From SAR86 cluster bacterium (GTDB lineage: Bacteria; Pseudomonadota; Gammaproteobacteria; Magnimaribacterales; TMED112), in NCBI GenBank assembly GCA_016779525.1, contig JADHNL010000005.1:1-49763 (forward strand): 49,763 bases of DNA. Direction: 5' to 3'. The notes below the pieces were generated by a model. It saw nothing but the letters and a program-made list of their open reading frames with translations, searched no databases and was not told the DNA's origin. This document shows, in pieces, positions 32,372-41,217 of this stretch; positions within the stretch are counted from its first letter, which is position 1, and every line of letters begins with the position of its first letter. The position numbers and the translations under genes were made by a program.

Positions 32372-32808
32372 TGAAGTATTTGCACACCATGATCAGGGTT
32401 AAAAACCCTGAAGATTCAATAAGTTTCTTTTGTGATGCTCTAGGTCTAAAAGAAATGTATCGAAAAGATAATGAGGCTGGAAGATATACATTATTTTTCC
32501 TTGCAGCACCCAATGATATAGAAAATGGTGCATCAAATATCCCTATGATTGAGCTTACACACAATTGGGATGATGGAGAACTAAACAGTGGCAGAAATTT
32601 CGGACATTTAGCATTTCAAGTAGATGATATTTATCAAACATGCTCAAAGCTTATGGCAGCAGGTATTGAAATTAATAGGCCACCAAGGGATGGGAGAATG
32701 GCTTTTGTAAAATCTCCCGATGGAATTTCAATAGAGCTTTTGCAGAATGGAGACCCATTAGAGATTAAACAGCCATGGGTAGATATGCCTAATTCTGGAT
32801 CATGGTAG
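32371..32808 (+). CDS. VOC/glyoxalase I-like protein
   Basis: MKYLHTMIRVKNPEDSISFFCDALGLKEMYRKDNEAGRYTLFFLA, HLAFQVDDIYQTCSKL; ATG overlaps the rocD stop. Confidence 0.88.
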   Translation: MKYLHTMIRVKNPEDSISFFCDALGLKEMYRKDNEAGRYTLFFLAAPNDIENGASNIPMIELTHNWDDGELNSGRNFGHLAFQVDDIYQTCSKLMAAGIEINRPPRDGRMAFVKSPDGISIELLQNGDPLEIKQPWVDMPNSGSW

Positions 32809-35414
32809 TGGCAAAAAAATTTATTTCCTTACTGTCTATTATTTTGCTTGTCGTGGGTTGTGGTGGTGGATCAGCTAGTGAAGAAGATCTAGATGGAACA
32901 ACACCTTCTCCTACTCCTGCACCAACACCAACACCAGCCGAGGAGAAATACAATATTAGAGGAGAAGTTACTTTAAATGGAAACCTCATTATTGATTCCG
33001 ATGTGCCCAATAAAGCATTCTCTTTCCTAAATAACAATCAAAGCAGTGAAGCCCAGCCAGCATTTTCACCTGTAACAATTATTGGCTATGCAGGTGAGCA
33101 TATTTCCGATGAAGGTGAGTATACGTATGATCCTCTGGATGTATTTGTGCTCAATGTTGAAGATATAACTATAGATATCTCGCTCTATCAGACAAATAGC
33201 TCTGCTGATCTAGATATTTTTGTATACGATGAAGCAGATTTATCAAGCCCAATAAGTTTCAGTGCCAACTTAACTTCTTTTGAAAGTCTCAGCTTCAATG
33301 GAAGTGGTATTTATTATCTTGTAGTAGATAGCGACATGTCTGCTAGGGGATCAAAGTACGCTATGGTGGTAGCAGAAAGCGCTCAAGAAAACACAACAAA
33401 TACAACAATTGACACTGGAGAGTTTCTTATTAAAGCCAAGAAAGATAGTGAGCTCATTAGTAATGATTCATTGAAATCGCAAAACCAATTAAGAGATATC
33501 TTTAAACGCATTCCTCAGGGAGATGACATTATCAAAGTAATTCCAGATTATGAGAATATTGAAAATGTTCTCAGCAAAAGCTACTTGAAAACTAAAGTTT
33601 CTAATGAATTTCAGCTCGATATTGAGTTGGTTGATGAAGTTAGGAAAGTGAAAACGCTGCAGCAGCTCAGAAGAAAATTTCCAGGCTATATCCTAGATTT
33701 AAATCATATATATTTTCCTGATGCCGATCCAGAGCCTTTTAGCCCTGATCCATTTTATGATGAATACCAATGGAATCTAAGACAAATAAATGCCAAAGAA
33801 GCTTTGGATCTTGTAGGACAAGATACCAAAGATATAGTCGTTGCAGTGCTTGATTCAGGCGCACCGACTAAAGACTCTTTTGCATATCAGAATTCATCCT
33901 TTGTTGATGATGGCTATGATTTTGTTTCTGATACCGATTCTTCTTTTGATGGTGATGGTTTAGACGATGATCCAACAGATCCAGATTTTCAACCTGTACA
34001 AAGTGATGGAGAGATATTTGGAAGCCATGGTTCTCATGTGGCAACAACCATATCGGCTAAAAATGATGGGAATGAGATTAATGGCTTAGCAGTTAAAACT
34101 CTTCCCTTAAGAGTCTGCGGTTCTGACAGGAGTGAAAATGGTGGTGGGTGTTCAAGTTACGATCAGTTGCAAGCTTTTTATTATCTTCAAGGCAAGAATA
34201 ACGACTCTGGCGAGGTCTATGATGCTGCCACATACGGAGATGTTGAGATAATCAATATGAGTCTTGGTGGAGGAGGCAATAACCAAATAATTTGTGATGA
34301 AATAGTTAATTTAAAGAATGTTGGAATTTTTGTTGTGGCATCCGCGGGCAATGAAGGAAACTCGGCAATACGGTTCCCAGCATCATGTGAATATGCATTT
34401 TCAGTATCCTCAACTAAATATGATGAACAGATCTCTACATTTTCATCTTTCAATGATTACGTTGATATTTCTGCTCCTGGAGGGCAAGTTTCTGAAGATT
34501 TAGACGGTAATGACATTGGTGATGGCATATTGGCATATTCGTTTAAAAATTCTTCTCATGATGGCAATGATTACAAAGGGCTGCAGGTATACAATGGCAC
34601 CTCTATGGCCGCTCCACACGTTTCAGGGTATTTTGGTCTAATAAAGTATCTTGATTCCGATATTACCTTCGATGAATTAGATCTATTACTAAAGTCAGGA
34701 CAGCTTACCAAAGATATTGGGTCTCCAGGAAAAGATGACTTATTTGGTTATGGATTAATGGACATGCATAAGGGTTTAAGCTTGCTCTCTACTGGAGTAG
34801 ATTTTGCCTCACTGGCATATCCTGTATTATCTCCAGGAAAAGTCTTTATGGGTTATGCATTAGAAGAGAAATCTTTTGAAATAAGAAAGGTGGGAGGTGG
34901 AGATCTTGAGATTGTTAACGTCGAGATTCAAGATATTAACGACGTGCTGACGTATGAGGCAAACGATGTTGATATAGATGGTTTTGGAACTTACAAAGCA
35001 TTAATTAACCGCACAAATTTATCGGATGGCAGTTTTATTTCTTTGATAAAGTTTAGTTTCAACAATGAAACGCATGCTTCAATTCCAGTTCTGTATTCTT
35101 CTGGTAAATCCAAAGAAAAAGAGACAGTTGATCAACTATGGATTTGTGCAGTGAATGATGATGATGAAATAATTCCATGCGATGTAATGCAGATGGAGAG
35201 AGGAGTAGCAGCTTTTCGAATTAGAGAAGTGCCAAACGATACCTACACTCAAGTTTTTGCTTGCACAACTTTAGAAGACAATCTGTCCTTTAGTGATTCA
35301 GGTATCTGCGGTCCAGGCGATCTAAGAGGGGAATACCAGGGTGCCAACTTTACTGTCAGTGGAAGCGATGTAACAGGCATCAATTTTTCAATATCACCGG
35401 TGCTTTCAAATTAA
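32802..35414 (+). CDS. S8 (subtilisin-family) serine protease lipoprotein
   Basis: Lipobox VVGCGGG then Pro/Thr linker; PPC-like domain; catalytic Asp AVLDSGAP, His GSHGSHVATTISA, Ser YNGTSMAAPHVSGY. Confidence 0.93.
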   Translation: MVVAKKFISLLSIILLVVGCGGGSASEEDLDGTTPSPTPAPTPTPAEEKYNIRGEVTLNGNLIIDSDVPNKAFSFLNNNQSSEAQPAFSPVTIIGYAGEHISDEGEYTYDPLDVFVLNVEDITIDISLYQTNSSADLDIFVYDEADLSSPISFSANLTSFESLSFNGSGIYYLVVDSDMSARGSKYAMVVAESAQENTTNTTIDTGEFLIKAKKDSELISNDSLKSQNQLRDIFKRIPQGDDIIKVIPDYENIENVLSKSYLKTKVSNEFQLDIELVDEVRKVKTLQQLRRKFPGYILDLNHIYFPDADPEPFSPDPFYDEYQWNLRQINAKEALDLVGQDTKDIVVAVLDSGAPTKDSFAYQNSSFVDDGYDFVSDTDSSFDGDGLDDDPTDPDFQPVQSDGEIFGSHGSHVATTISAKNDGNEINGLAVKTLPLRVCGSDRSENGGGCSSYDQLQAFYYLQGKNNDSGEVYDAATYGDVEIINMSLGGGGNNQIICDEIVNLKNVGIFVVASAGNEGNSAIRFPASCEYAFSVSSTKYDEQISTFSSFNDYVDISAPGGQVSEDLDGNDIGDGILAYSFKNSSHDGNDYKGLQVYNGTSMAAPHVSGYFGLIKYLDSDITFDELDLLLKSGQLTKDIGSPGKDDLFGYGLMDMHKGLSLLSTGVDFASLAYPVLSPGKVFMGYALEEKSFEIRKVGGGDLEIVNVEIQDINDVLTYEANDVDIDGFGTYKALINRTNLSDGSFISLIKFSFNNETHASIPVLYSSGKSKEKETVDQLWICAVNDDDEIIPCDVMQMERGVAAFRIREVPNDTYTQVFACTTLEDNLSFSDSGICGPGDLRGEYQGANFTVSGSDVTGINFSISPVLSN

Positions 35415-35415
35415 A

Positions 35416-35799
35416 ATGATTCCTAAAATTGTTAAATACGGAGGGACAAATAGCATAGCTTTCGCATTTGATTTTATACTCTTGTTAACTTTGGATTACC
35501 TTTTTGATCTAAATCGATCAATCCTAGCTGGTCTTTGTTATCTTTCAGGCACCATTGTTAGCTATCTGCTTGCCAAGAATTTTGTGTTTAATGCTGGATG
35601 GTTAGACAGTAAACCAGCAGTTGAATTTTCAGCCTATTTTCTCGGAGGTGTGCTTGGATCAATAATCACTTCTTTAATCTTTGCAGTATCTTTTGCATAT
35701 GGCGTGGAGAACATCGTTATCCAAAAGTTCATTGCAACATTTTTTAGTTTCTTTACCATTTATGCTTACAGAAAATATCTGGTATTTAAAAATGACTAA
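35416..35799 (+). CDS. GtrA-family membrane protein
   Basis: MIPKIVKYGGTNSIAFAFDFILLLTL...SYLLAKNFVFN, four predicted TMs. Confidence 0.85.
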   Translation: MIPKIVKYGGTNSIAFAFDFILLLTLDYLFDLNRSILAGLCYLSGTIVSYLLAKNFVFNAGWLDSKPAVEFSAYFLGGVLGSIITSLIFAVSFAYGVENIVIQKFIATFFSFFTIYAYRKYLVFKND

Positions 35800-37090
35800 A
35801 GAGCTTAAAGACATCGCTGCACATTTTACCAAAGATCAATTCACTACCGATAAGGCGAAATTAGAAAAATATGGCTGCGATTGGTATAAAGGCATAACTC
35901 CAAATGCTGCAGCTATAATTTTCCCTGAAACAGAAAAGGATGTTTTAAAGCTATTTAAGTTATGCAATCAGCATGGGATAAGACTTGTAATTTCCGGTGG
36001 TCGAACTGGATTAAGTGGTGGCGCAACTGCAGCAGATCAAGAAATTGTATTAAGTACAGAGAGATTAAATAAAATGCATTGGGCTGATAATTCCAATCAG
36101 ATTATCTGCCAGGCTGGGGTTGTTACTGATACAGCAAAGGCTCTAGCATCATCTAAAAACAGATTGTTGCCAATAGAGTTTTCATCTACTTCAGCATCGA
36201 CAATTGGAGGCAATATTGCCACCAATGCTGCTGGGGCAAAGTTTATCAAATACGGAGCCACAAAAAAGCACGTTGTAGGTTTAAAAATTATCATGGTCGA
36301 TGGGACCATTCTTAATTTAATAAATCGCAATGAAAAAGATGCAACAGGCCCAAATCTGATGGAATTATTTTTTGGATCAGAGGGTGTTATGGGCTTAATC
36401 TTTGAGGCTACACTTAGAACCTATGAGTTGCCAGAATTTAAAGAGTCTATTCTTGTAAAGACAAATGATCTTTCTGAGATTCATGCGCTTATTAATAAAG
36501 AAAGAAATTTGATTTCAGCAGTTGAATTTATGGATCGCAATTGCTTGAAGCTACTAGAAAAAGAATCTGAGTACGAATACGAAATATTGATTGAGCTAGA
36601 GTCATCAAATCAGGACCCTTTGGAGCAAGCTCTTGAAAGAATTGCCACTAAAGATTTTGATGTAAGTTTATTGAACGCAAGACAGCTCAATGAATTTTGG
36701 GCTGCGAGAGAGAATTTGCCTGTCATACTAGCAGATGAAGGTGCTAACAAATTGGATCTATGTGTGCCTATGAGTAAGATTAATTTATTCCTAAAAAAAA
36801 TTAAGGATTACGACACCAAAGACTTAATTTATAACTTTGGTCATTTAGGTGATGGAAATATTCATGTCAATATTTTATTGGATGAGGATGGTGTGCTTGC
36901 TGACAAAATTTATAGGCTTTTGCAAGACTTTGATGGATCACCAAGTGCAGAGCATGGAATTGGGAAAAGGAAGACAAAACTCTTAAAGGAATTTACAAAT
37001 TACCAAGATAAGCTGTATCTATTGAAACATTTGAAAAACTCTGTTGATCCCGCGAATATTCTGGGGCCAAAAGTTTTTTTTGAAGATTGA
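35792..37090 (+). CDS. FAD-linked oxidase (D-lactate/D-2-hydroxyglutarate dehydrogenase-like)
   Basis: GGRTGLSGGATA, GGNIATNAAGAKFIKYG, FGHLGDGNIHVNIL, AEHGIGKRKT; start moved to ATG 35792. Confidence 0.9.
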   Translation: MTKELKDIAAHFTKDQFTTDKAKLEKYGCDWYKGITPNAAAIIFPETEKDVLKLFKLCNQHGIRLVISGGRTGLSGGATAADQEIVLSTERLNKMHWADNSNQIICQAGVVTDTAKALASSKNRLLPIEFSSTSASTIGGNIATNAAGAKFIKYGATKKHVVGLKIIMVDGTILNLINRNEKDATGPNLMELFFGSEGVMGLIFEATLRTYELPEFKESILVKTNDLSEIHALINKERNLISAVEFMDRNCLKLLEKESEYEYEILIELESSNQDPLEQALERIATKDFDVSLLNARQLNEFWAARENLPVILADEGANKLDLCVPMSKINLFLKKIKDYDTKDLIYNFGHLGDGNIHVNILLDEDGVLADKIYRLLQDFDGSPSAEHGIGKRKTKLLKEFTNYQDKLYLLKHLKNSVDPANILGPKVFFED

Positions 37091-37174
37091 TAATCGCTAA
37101 AAGCCAGTAAAAATAAGTTCTTTAAGTAATTTTTACAACTATAAATTTCATTTATATCTACCAATTAGCTCATT

Positions 37175-37204
37175 TTTATAGGGTTTTCAAAGATTTAATA
37201 TAAT
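37175..37204 (+). promoter_or_regulatory. Candidate promoter for the small membrane protein pair
   Basis: Consensus TATAAT at 37199-37204 with a weak -35-like TTTATA at 37175-37180 (18-bp spacer). Confidence 0.4.
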
Positions 37205-37258
37205 TTGTCAAAAATGGGGTATTGGTTACTATATTTTAAACTATTTCATGGGGGAGAT

Positions 37259-37486
37259 ATGGATAGTATTATGAAAGCAGTAAATGACTTTGTTAAAGGT
37301 CTTACTGGTGTTCTCGTAAGTGTTATTGGATTAGGCATTGTTGCTTCAATCGTTTTTGGTGGTAGCACTTATTTCGTAGGTGACGTAATTGCTACATTAA
37401 TGGATTATGTTGCTATGTTAGGTGAGAATGGGTTAGGTGGACTAATTGTTCTTCTGATCATTATGAGTGTTCTTGGCCTAAAATAA
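37259..37486 (+). CDS. Small membrane protein (75 aa), first of a tandem paralogous pair
   Basis: ATG 37259 preceded by GGGGGAGAT (Shine-Dalgarno); MDSIMKAVNDFVKGLTGVLVSVIGLGIVASIVFGGSTYFVGDVIATLMDYVAMLGENGLGGLIVLLIIMSVLGLK; two hydrophobic segments; paralogue immediately downstream. Confidence 0.8.
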   Translation: MDSIMKAVNDFVKGLTGVLVSVIGLGIVASIVFGGSTYFVGDVIATLMDYVAMLGENGLGGLIVLLIIMSVLGLK

Positions 37487-37494
37487 ATTTACTA

Positions 37495-37518
37495 GCATGA
37501 GGGCTTTGGCCCTCATGC
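37495..37518 (+). terminator. Perfect 10-bp hairpin between the paralogues; possible terminator/attenuator or 3'-end stabiliser
   Basis: GCATGAGGGC-TTTG-GCCCTCATGC followed by CTCTTTT (short, imperfect T-tract). Confidence 0.65.
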
Positions 37519-37529
37519 CTCTTTTGAAT

Positions 37530-37763
37530 ATGAATTTTTTAAATTTTGATTTTACTAAAATCAAAAAATTTCTTGAAAGACTTACCGAAGTCCTTCTCTT
37601 AGTTGTATCTGCATCATTGCTATTGGGGATAATATTTGGTCCCGACACAGCTTTTGTGGGAGACGTATACAACAATTTTTCAGCAATATTATCCCTGGTA
37701 GGTCAGGATGGTTTGATCGCACTTGTTTCGCTGATCATTATTTTTGCAATCTTAAAGAAGTAG
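37530..37763 (+). CDS. Small membrane protein (77 aa), second of the tandem paralogous pair
   Basis: MNFLNFDFTKIKKFLERLTEVLLLVVSASLLLGIIFGPDTAFVGDVYNNFSAILSLVGQDGLIALVSLIIIFAILKK; shares FGxxTxFVGDV and GxxGLxxL..L.II spacing with 37259-37486; start moved downstream of the hairpin. Confidence 0.72.
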   Translation: MNFLNFDFTKIKKFLERLTEVLLLVVSASLLLGIIFGPDTAFVGDVYNNFSAILSLVGQDGLIALVSLIIIFAILKK

Positions 37764-37776
37764 ATAGTCCTAGATG

Positions 37777-37853
37777 TGGTGGCTATGGGTGGACTTGAAC
37801 CACCGACCCCAGCATTATGAATGCTGTGCTCTAACCAGCTGAGCTACATAGCC
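37777..37853 (-). tRNA. Elongator tRNA-Met (CAT)
   Basis: Reverse complement GGCTATGTAGCTCAGCTGGTTAGAGCACAGCATTCATAATGCTGGGGTCGGTGGTTCAAGTCCACCCATAGCCACCA. Confidence 0.96.
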
Positions 37854-37862
37854 TGAAAGATG

Positions 37863-37890
37863 ATACTAACTGTAAAATATTTTGAGTCAA
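37863..37890 (-). promoter_or_regulatory. Predicted promoter for tRNA-Met
   Basis: Minus-strand TTGACT-N16-TAGTAT, 9 nt before the tRNA 5' end. Confidence 0.5.
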
Positions 37891-37909
37891 TATATAGGTG
37901 CCATTTCTG

Positions 37910-38998
37910 TTAGACATTGAATTTAAAGTGAATAATATCGCCATCTTTTACAATATAATCTTTACCCTCAACCCTTAGTTTGCCCTTTTCTTTTGCAGCA
38001 TTTTCTCCACCACACTCGATATAGTCTGCATAAGAAATTATTTCTGCTTTAATGAAGCCCTTTTGAAAATCAGTATGTATTTTGCCAGCGGCTTCAGGTG
38101 CTGTTGACCCATTTCTAACTGCCCAGGCTCTTACTTCTTTGGGGCCAGCAGTAAAGTAAGAAAATAAATTAAGCATTTCATACCCTTTTTTTATGATTGT
38201 GTCCAAAGCAGGCTCATCTTGTCCTAGCAATGCGAGATATTCTTGTTTCTCTTCTTCCTCTAAATCTACAAGCTCACCTTCTGCTTTTGCATACACTCTA
38301 ATTACACTGCTATCAACTTTCTTGGCATGCTCTTCCAATTCATCAACAAAAATATTTTTTGCCTCGTTTTCATGCAGGTTAGCTATATATACAAATGGTT
38401 TTGCAGTCACAAGCTGAAGGGTTTTCATAAATTCTTGTTCCTCATTATTTATGTCAACTAATTTTGCCGGCCTTGAATCACTTAAATTTCTGTAGATCTT
38501 TTCTAAAAATTTGCATTCAGCTTCAATGGACTTATCGCCACTTCTAAGTTGCTTAGAGAGTCGCTCAAGTTTTTTTTCTACCATTTCCAGATCACTAAGG
38601 ATCAGCTCAGTCTCAATTGTTTCAATATCTTCAATTGGCGATATCTTTCCCTCCACATGAATGATGTTAGGATCCTCAAAACATCGAATAACATGTGCAA
38701 AGCACTGCGTTTCACGGATATGCGATAAAAATTTGTTGCCGAGTCCTTCACCAGAATGTGCACCTTTAACCAGTCCAGCAATATCAACAAATTCCATAAA
38801 TGAAGGAATTGTTTTTTCAGGTTTATTTATCTGGGATAACTTATTTAATCTTTCATCAGGAATATTTACTCTAGCTATATTTGGTTCTATCGTGCAAAAG
38901 GGAAAGTTCTCAGCGTCGATTTTTTGTGAAGTAAGTGCGTTAAATAGGGTCGATTTACCTACATTTGGCAATCCAACTATCCCACATTTAATACTCAT
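37910..38998 (-). CDS. ychF: Redox-regulated ATPase/GTPase YchF
   Basis: MSIKCGIVGLPNVGKSTLFNALT, NFPFCTIEPN, DIAGLVKGAHSGEGLGNKFL; start moved to ATG 38998. Confidence 0.97.
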   Translation of the reverse strand: MSIKCGIVGLPNVGKSTLFNALTSQKIDAENFPFCTIEPNIARVNIPDERLNKLSQINKPEKTIPSFMEFVDIAGLVKGAHSGEGLGNKFLSHIRETQCFAHVIRCFEDPNIIHVEGKISPIEDIETIETELILSDLEMVEKKLERLSKQLRSGDKSIEAECKFLEKIYRNLSDSRPAKLVDINNEEQEFMKTLQLVTAKPFVYIANLHENEAKNIFVDELEEHAKKVDSSVIRVYAKAEGELVDLEEEEKQEYLALLGQDEPALDTIIKKGYEMLNLFSYFTAGPKEVRAWAVRNGSTAPEAAGKIHTDFQKGFIKAEIISYADYIECGGENAAKEKGKLRVEGKDYIVKDGDIIHFKFNV

Positions 38999-39564
38999 TT
39001 TGAATGAAGTTTGTTCATTGCTAGCAACCATTCAAGATTCAATATATCGTCCAAAGCAAAAATGGCTTTATCAAAAGAATCAGCAATAAGTTTTTTTTCT
39101 TCTGGGCTTGGTTTCTTTATTACCCAAGCATTGGTATCAGCTTTTATTGCAGGATGACCAATGCCAAAGCGCAACCTTACAAATTCTTTGCCAACAGTCT
39201 TGATGATATCTTTTAGTCCGTTATGGCCACCATCGCTGCCACCCACTTTTAATTTAACTTCTGATGGTTGCAAGTCCATATCATCGTGGACAACCAACAC
39301 TTTATCTAAAGAATTTACTTTATATCTTTTAATTAGGTTGAGGGTTTTCCCGCTAAGGTTTATAAATGCGTTGGGTTTAACTAAAAGTATACTTTTTTCA
39401 CCAAAATTAAACTCAGCTATTGAAGCATCAAGTTTCTTACTTTCTGAGAACTGTGTGTTGAATCTTTGGGCGATTAATTCGACAAAATCGTATCCGAGAT
39501 TATGTCTTGTTTTGGAATATTTATCACCAGGGTTGCCAAGACCAACTACACAGAGGTCAGCCAA
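38995..39564 (-). CDS. pth: Peptidyl-tRNA hydrolase (TTG start)
   Basis: CVVGLGNPGDKYSKTRHNLGYDFVE; TTG at 39564 just after the rplY stop, with AGGAGA upstream; the longer ORF-track N-terminus reads through rplY. Confidence 0.92.
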   Translation of the reverse strand: MADLCVVGLGNPGDKYSKTRHNLGYDFVELIAQRFNTQFSESKKLDASIAEFNFGEKSILLVKPNAFINLSGKTLNLIKRYKVNSLDKVLVVHDDMDLQPSEVKLKVGGSDGGHNGLKDIIKTVGKEFVRLRFGIGHPAIKADTNAWVIKKPSPEEKKLIADSFDKAIFALDDILNLEWLLAMNKLHSK

Positions 39565-39565
39565 A

Positions 39566-40258
39566 TTACTCGGATTTCTCCTGAGCAGAATCTGAACTAT
39601 TTTCTTCAGAAGCTTCATTATCAGTTGTTGATTCGCCTGATGAATCCTCAGAATCATCTTCAGAATCTTCACCCTCAAGCCCTAGAGAACCACCTCTTGC
39701 GGTCAGAACGGAAACTAGTACTGGATCTTGGTTTTTTAATGTGCCCGAAAAATCATAAGACTCATTGGCAGGCAAAGAGCTTAGGCGTACTTTTTCTTTT
39801 GATTTAATCTTTTCCATATCAACTTCAATTGATTCTGGAATATTGTTGGGATCAGCAAGGACATCAACTTCTTTCAAGACATGATTAATAACACCACCCT
39901 CAATCTTAACTCCAAAACACTTTTCCTGATTCATTAAAACTACTGGAACAACAACATTGACTCTGCTTCCTTCAGCTATTCGCTGTAAGTCAATATGGGT
40001 AAATAGATTTTTTGACGGATGTTTTTGAATTTCTTTAATTACAACTGTTTCTTTATCTGAGCCTATCTCTAACTCTACCAGAGTATTGAAAACACTTTCG
40101 TTTGATACAATCTTTATTAATTCATTATTTTGCACCATTATGGGTTGTGGGTCTTTGCCACCACCATAAACAATGCCGGGTACATTCTTATCTGCAATCG
40201 CTTTTTTTGCAGACAGGCCACCCACAGCATTTCTCTTTTCAACTTTTAAATTAATCAT
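39566..40258 (-). CDS. rplY: 50S ribosomal protein L25/general stress protein Ctc, acidic C-terminal tail
   Basis: L25-like N-terminus (RNAVGGLSAKKA..VPGIVYGGGKDPQPI), HIDLQRI; between prs and pth. Confidence 0.93.
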   Translation of the reverse strand: MINLKVEKRNAVGGLSAKKAIADKNVPGIVYGGGKDPQPIMVQNNELIKIVSNESVFNTLVELEIGSDKETVVIKEIQKHPSKNLFTHIDLQRIAEGSRVNVVVPVVLMNQEKCFGVKIEGGVINHVLKEVDVLADPNNIPESIEVDMEKIKSKEKVRLSSLPANESYDFSGTLKNQDPVLVSVLTARGGSLGLEGEDSEDDSEDSSGESTTDNEASEENSSDSAQEKSE

Positions 40259-40260
40259 AT

Positions 40261-41208
40261 CTACTTAAACAGCTCACTTATTGAATCGCCTGTTTTCAAT
40301 CTATTTATTGCTTCCGAAAGAATAGGGGCAACATCAAAGACGTCTATTTTAGGACATTTTTTTAATTTGTCACCAATATCTATTGAGTTTGACACTATAA
40401 GCTTGTCTATCGATGAATTATTTATATTTTCTATAGCATTTCCAGACAAAACAGGGTGTGTTATAAAAGCTATAACTTCCTTGGCTCCCTTCTCTTTAAG
40501 TGCATGACTTGCATTTCCTAGCGTCCCTGCAGTATCAATCAAATCATCTGGAACAATACATACCTTGTCTTCAACATCTCCAATTAAATTAAATATCTCG
40601 GAAACATTGGCTTTCTCTCTTCTCTTATCAATGATTGCCAAGTCTTGCACACCAAGTGTCTTTGCAACTGATCTCGCTCTAAGAACTCCGCCAGTATCTG
40701 GGGAAACAACTTGAAGTTCTTCAACCTTATAAAAATCAGAAATTTTTCTACTCATGATGTTTGAGGTATAGATATTGTCAACGGGAAAGGAAAAGAACCC
40801 TTGGATTTGTTCTGAATGAATATCAAGAGTTATGACCCTTGAGACCCCGACACCCTCTAACATTTCCGCTATCACTCTTGCACTTATTGGAACACGGGCT
40901 GACCTAACTCTTCTGTCTTGCCTGGCATAACCAAAATACGGCATGACAGCTGTTATAGATTTAGCAGATGCTCTTTTTAAAGCATCTGACATAAGTATTA
41001 GCTCCATTAAATTTTTTTCTGCTGGTGAATTTGTTGACTGAATAATGTATGCATCCTTGCCTCGAACGTTTTCATTTATTTCAATGGAGATTTCACCATC
41101 GCTGAATGTTCCAAGGTCGACATCACCAAGCTTTAGACCCAAGTTATCAGCCACACTCTGGGCCAACTGAGGGTTTGAGCTTCCACTAAATATTAATTGC
41201 TTATCCAT
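40261..41208 (-). CDS. prs: Ribose-phosphate pyrophosphokinase
   Basis: FSGSSNPQLAQSVA, PYFGYARQDRRVRSARVPISAR, VPDDLIDTAGTL. Confidence 0.98.
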   Translation of the reverse strand: MDKQLIFSGSSNPQLAQSVADNLGLKLGDVDLGTFSDGEISIEINENVRGKDAYIIQSTNSPAEKNLMELILMSDALKRASAKSITAVMPYFGYARQDRRVRSARVPISARVIAEMLEGVGVSRVITLDIHSEQIQGFFSFPVDNIYTSNIMSRKISDFYKVEELQVVSPDTGGVLRARSVAKTLGVQDLAIIDKRREKANVSEIFNLIGDVEDKVCIVPDDLIDTAGTLGNASHALKEKGAKEVIAFITHPVLSGNAIENINNSSIDKLIVSNSIDIGDKLKKCPKIDVFDVAPILSEAINRLKTGDSISELFK

Positions 41209-41217
41209 ATTAAAAAT

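Noticed and set aside
32917-32940. Short CC(T/A)AC(T/A)CC repeat
   Set aside because: Encodes the Pro-Thr linker of the lipoprotein protease; not a CRISPR or mobile-element repeat.
37205-37258. Longer 93-aa start (TTG 37205 or ATG 37214) for the first small protein
   Set aside because: The strong GGGGGAG SD sits just before ATG 37259, and the extra residues overlap the candidate promoter/leader and have no counterpart in the paralogue.
37497-37529. ORF-track start of the second small protein at 37497
   Set aside because: It lies inside the perfect hairpin; ATG 37530 gives an N-terminus matching the paralogue's size and topology.
37536-37569. AT-rich near-palindrome AAATTTTGATTTTACTAAAATCAAAAAATTT at the start of the second small gene
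   Set aside because: Made of A/T-rich Lys/Phe codons in an AT-rich genome; weak stem and inside coding sequence, so not reported as a regulatory element.
39565-39678. 38-aa N-terminal extension of Pth in the ORF track
   Set aside because: It reads through the acidic C-terminal coding sequence of rplY; TTG 39564 with an AGGAGA SD gives a normal Pth N-terminus.
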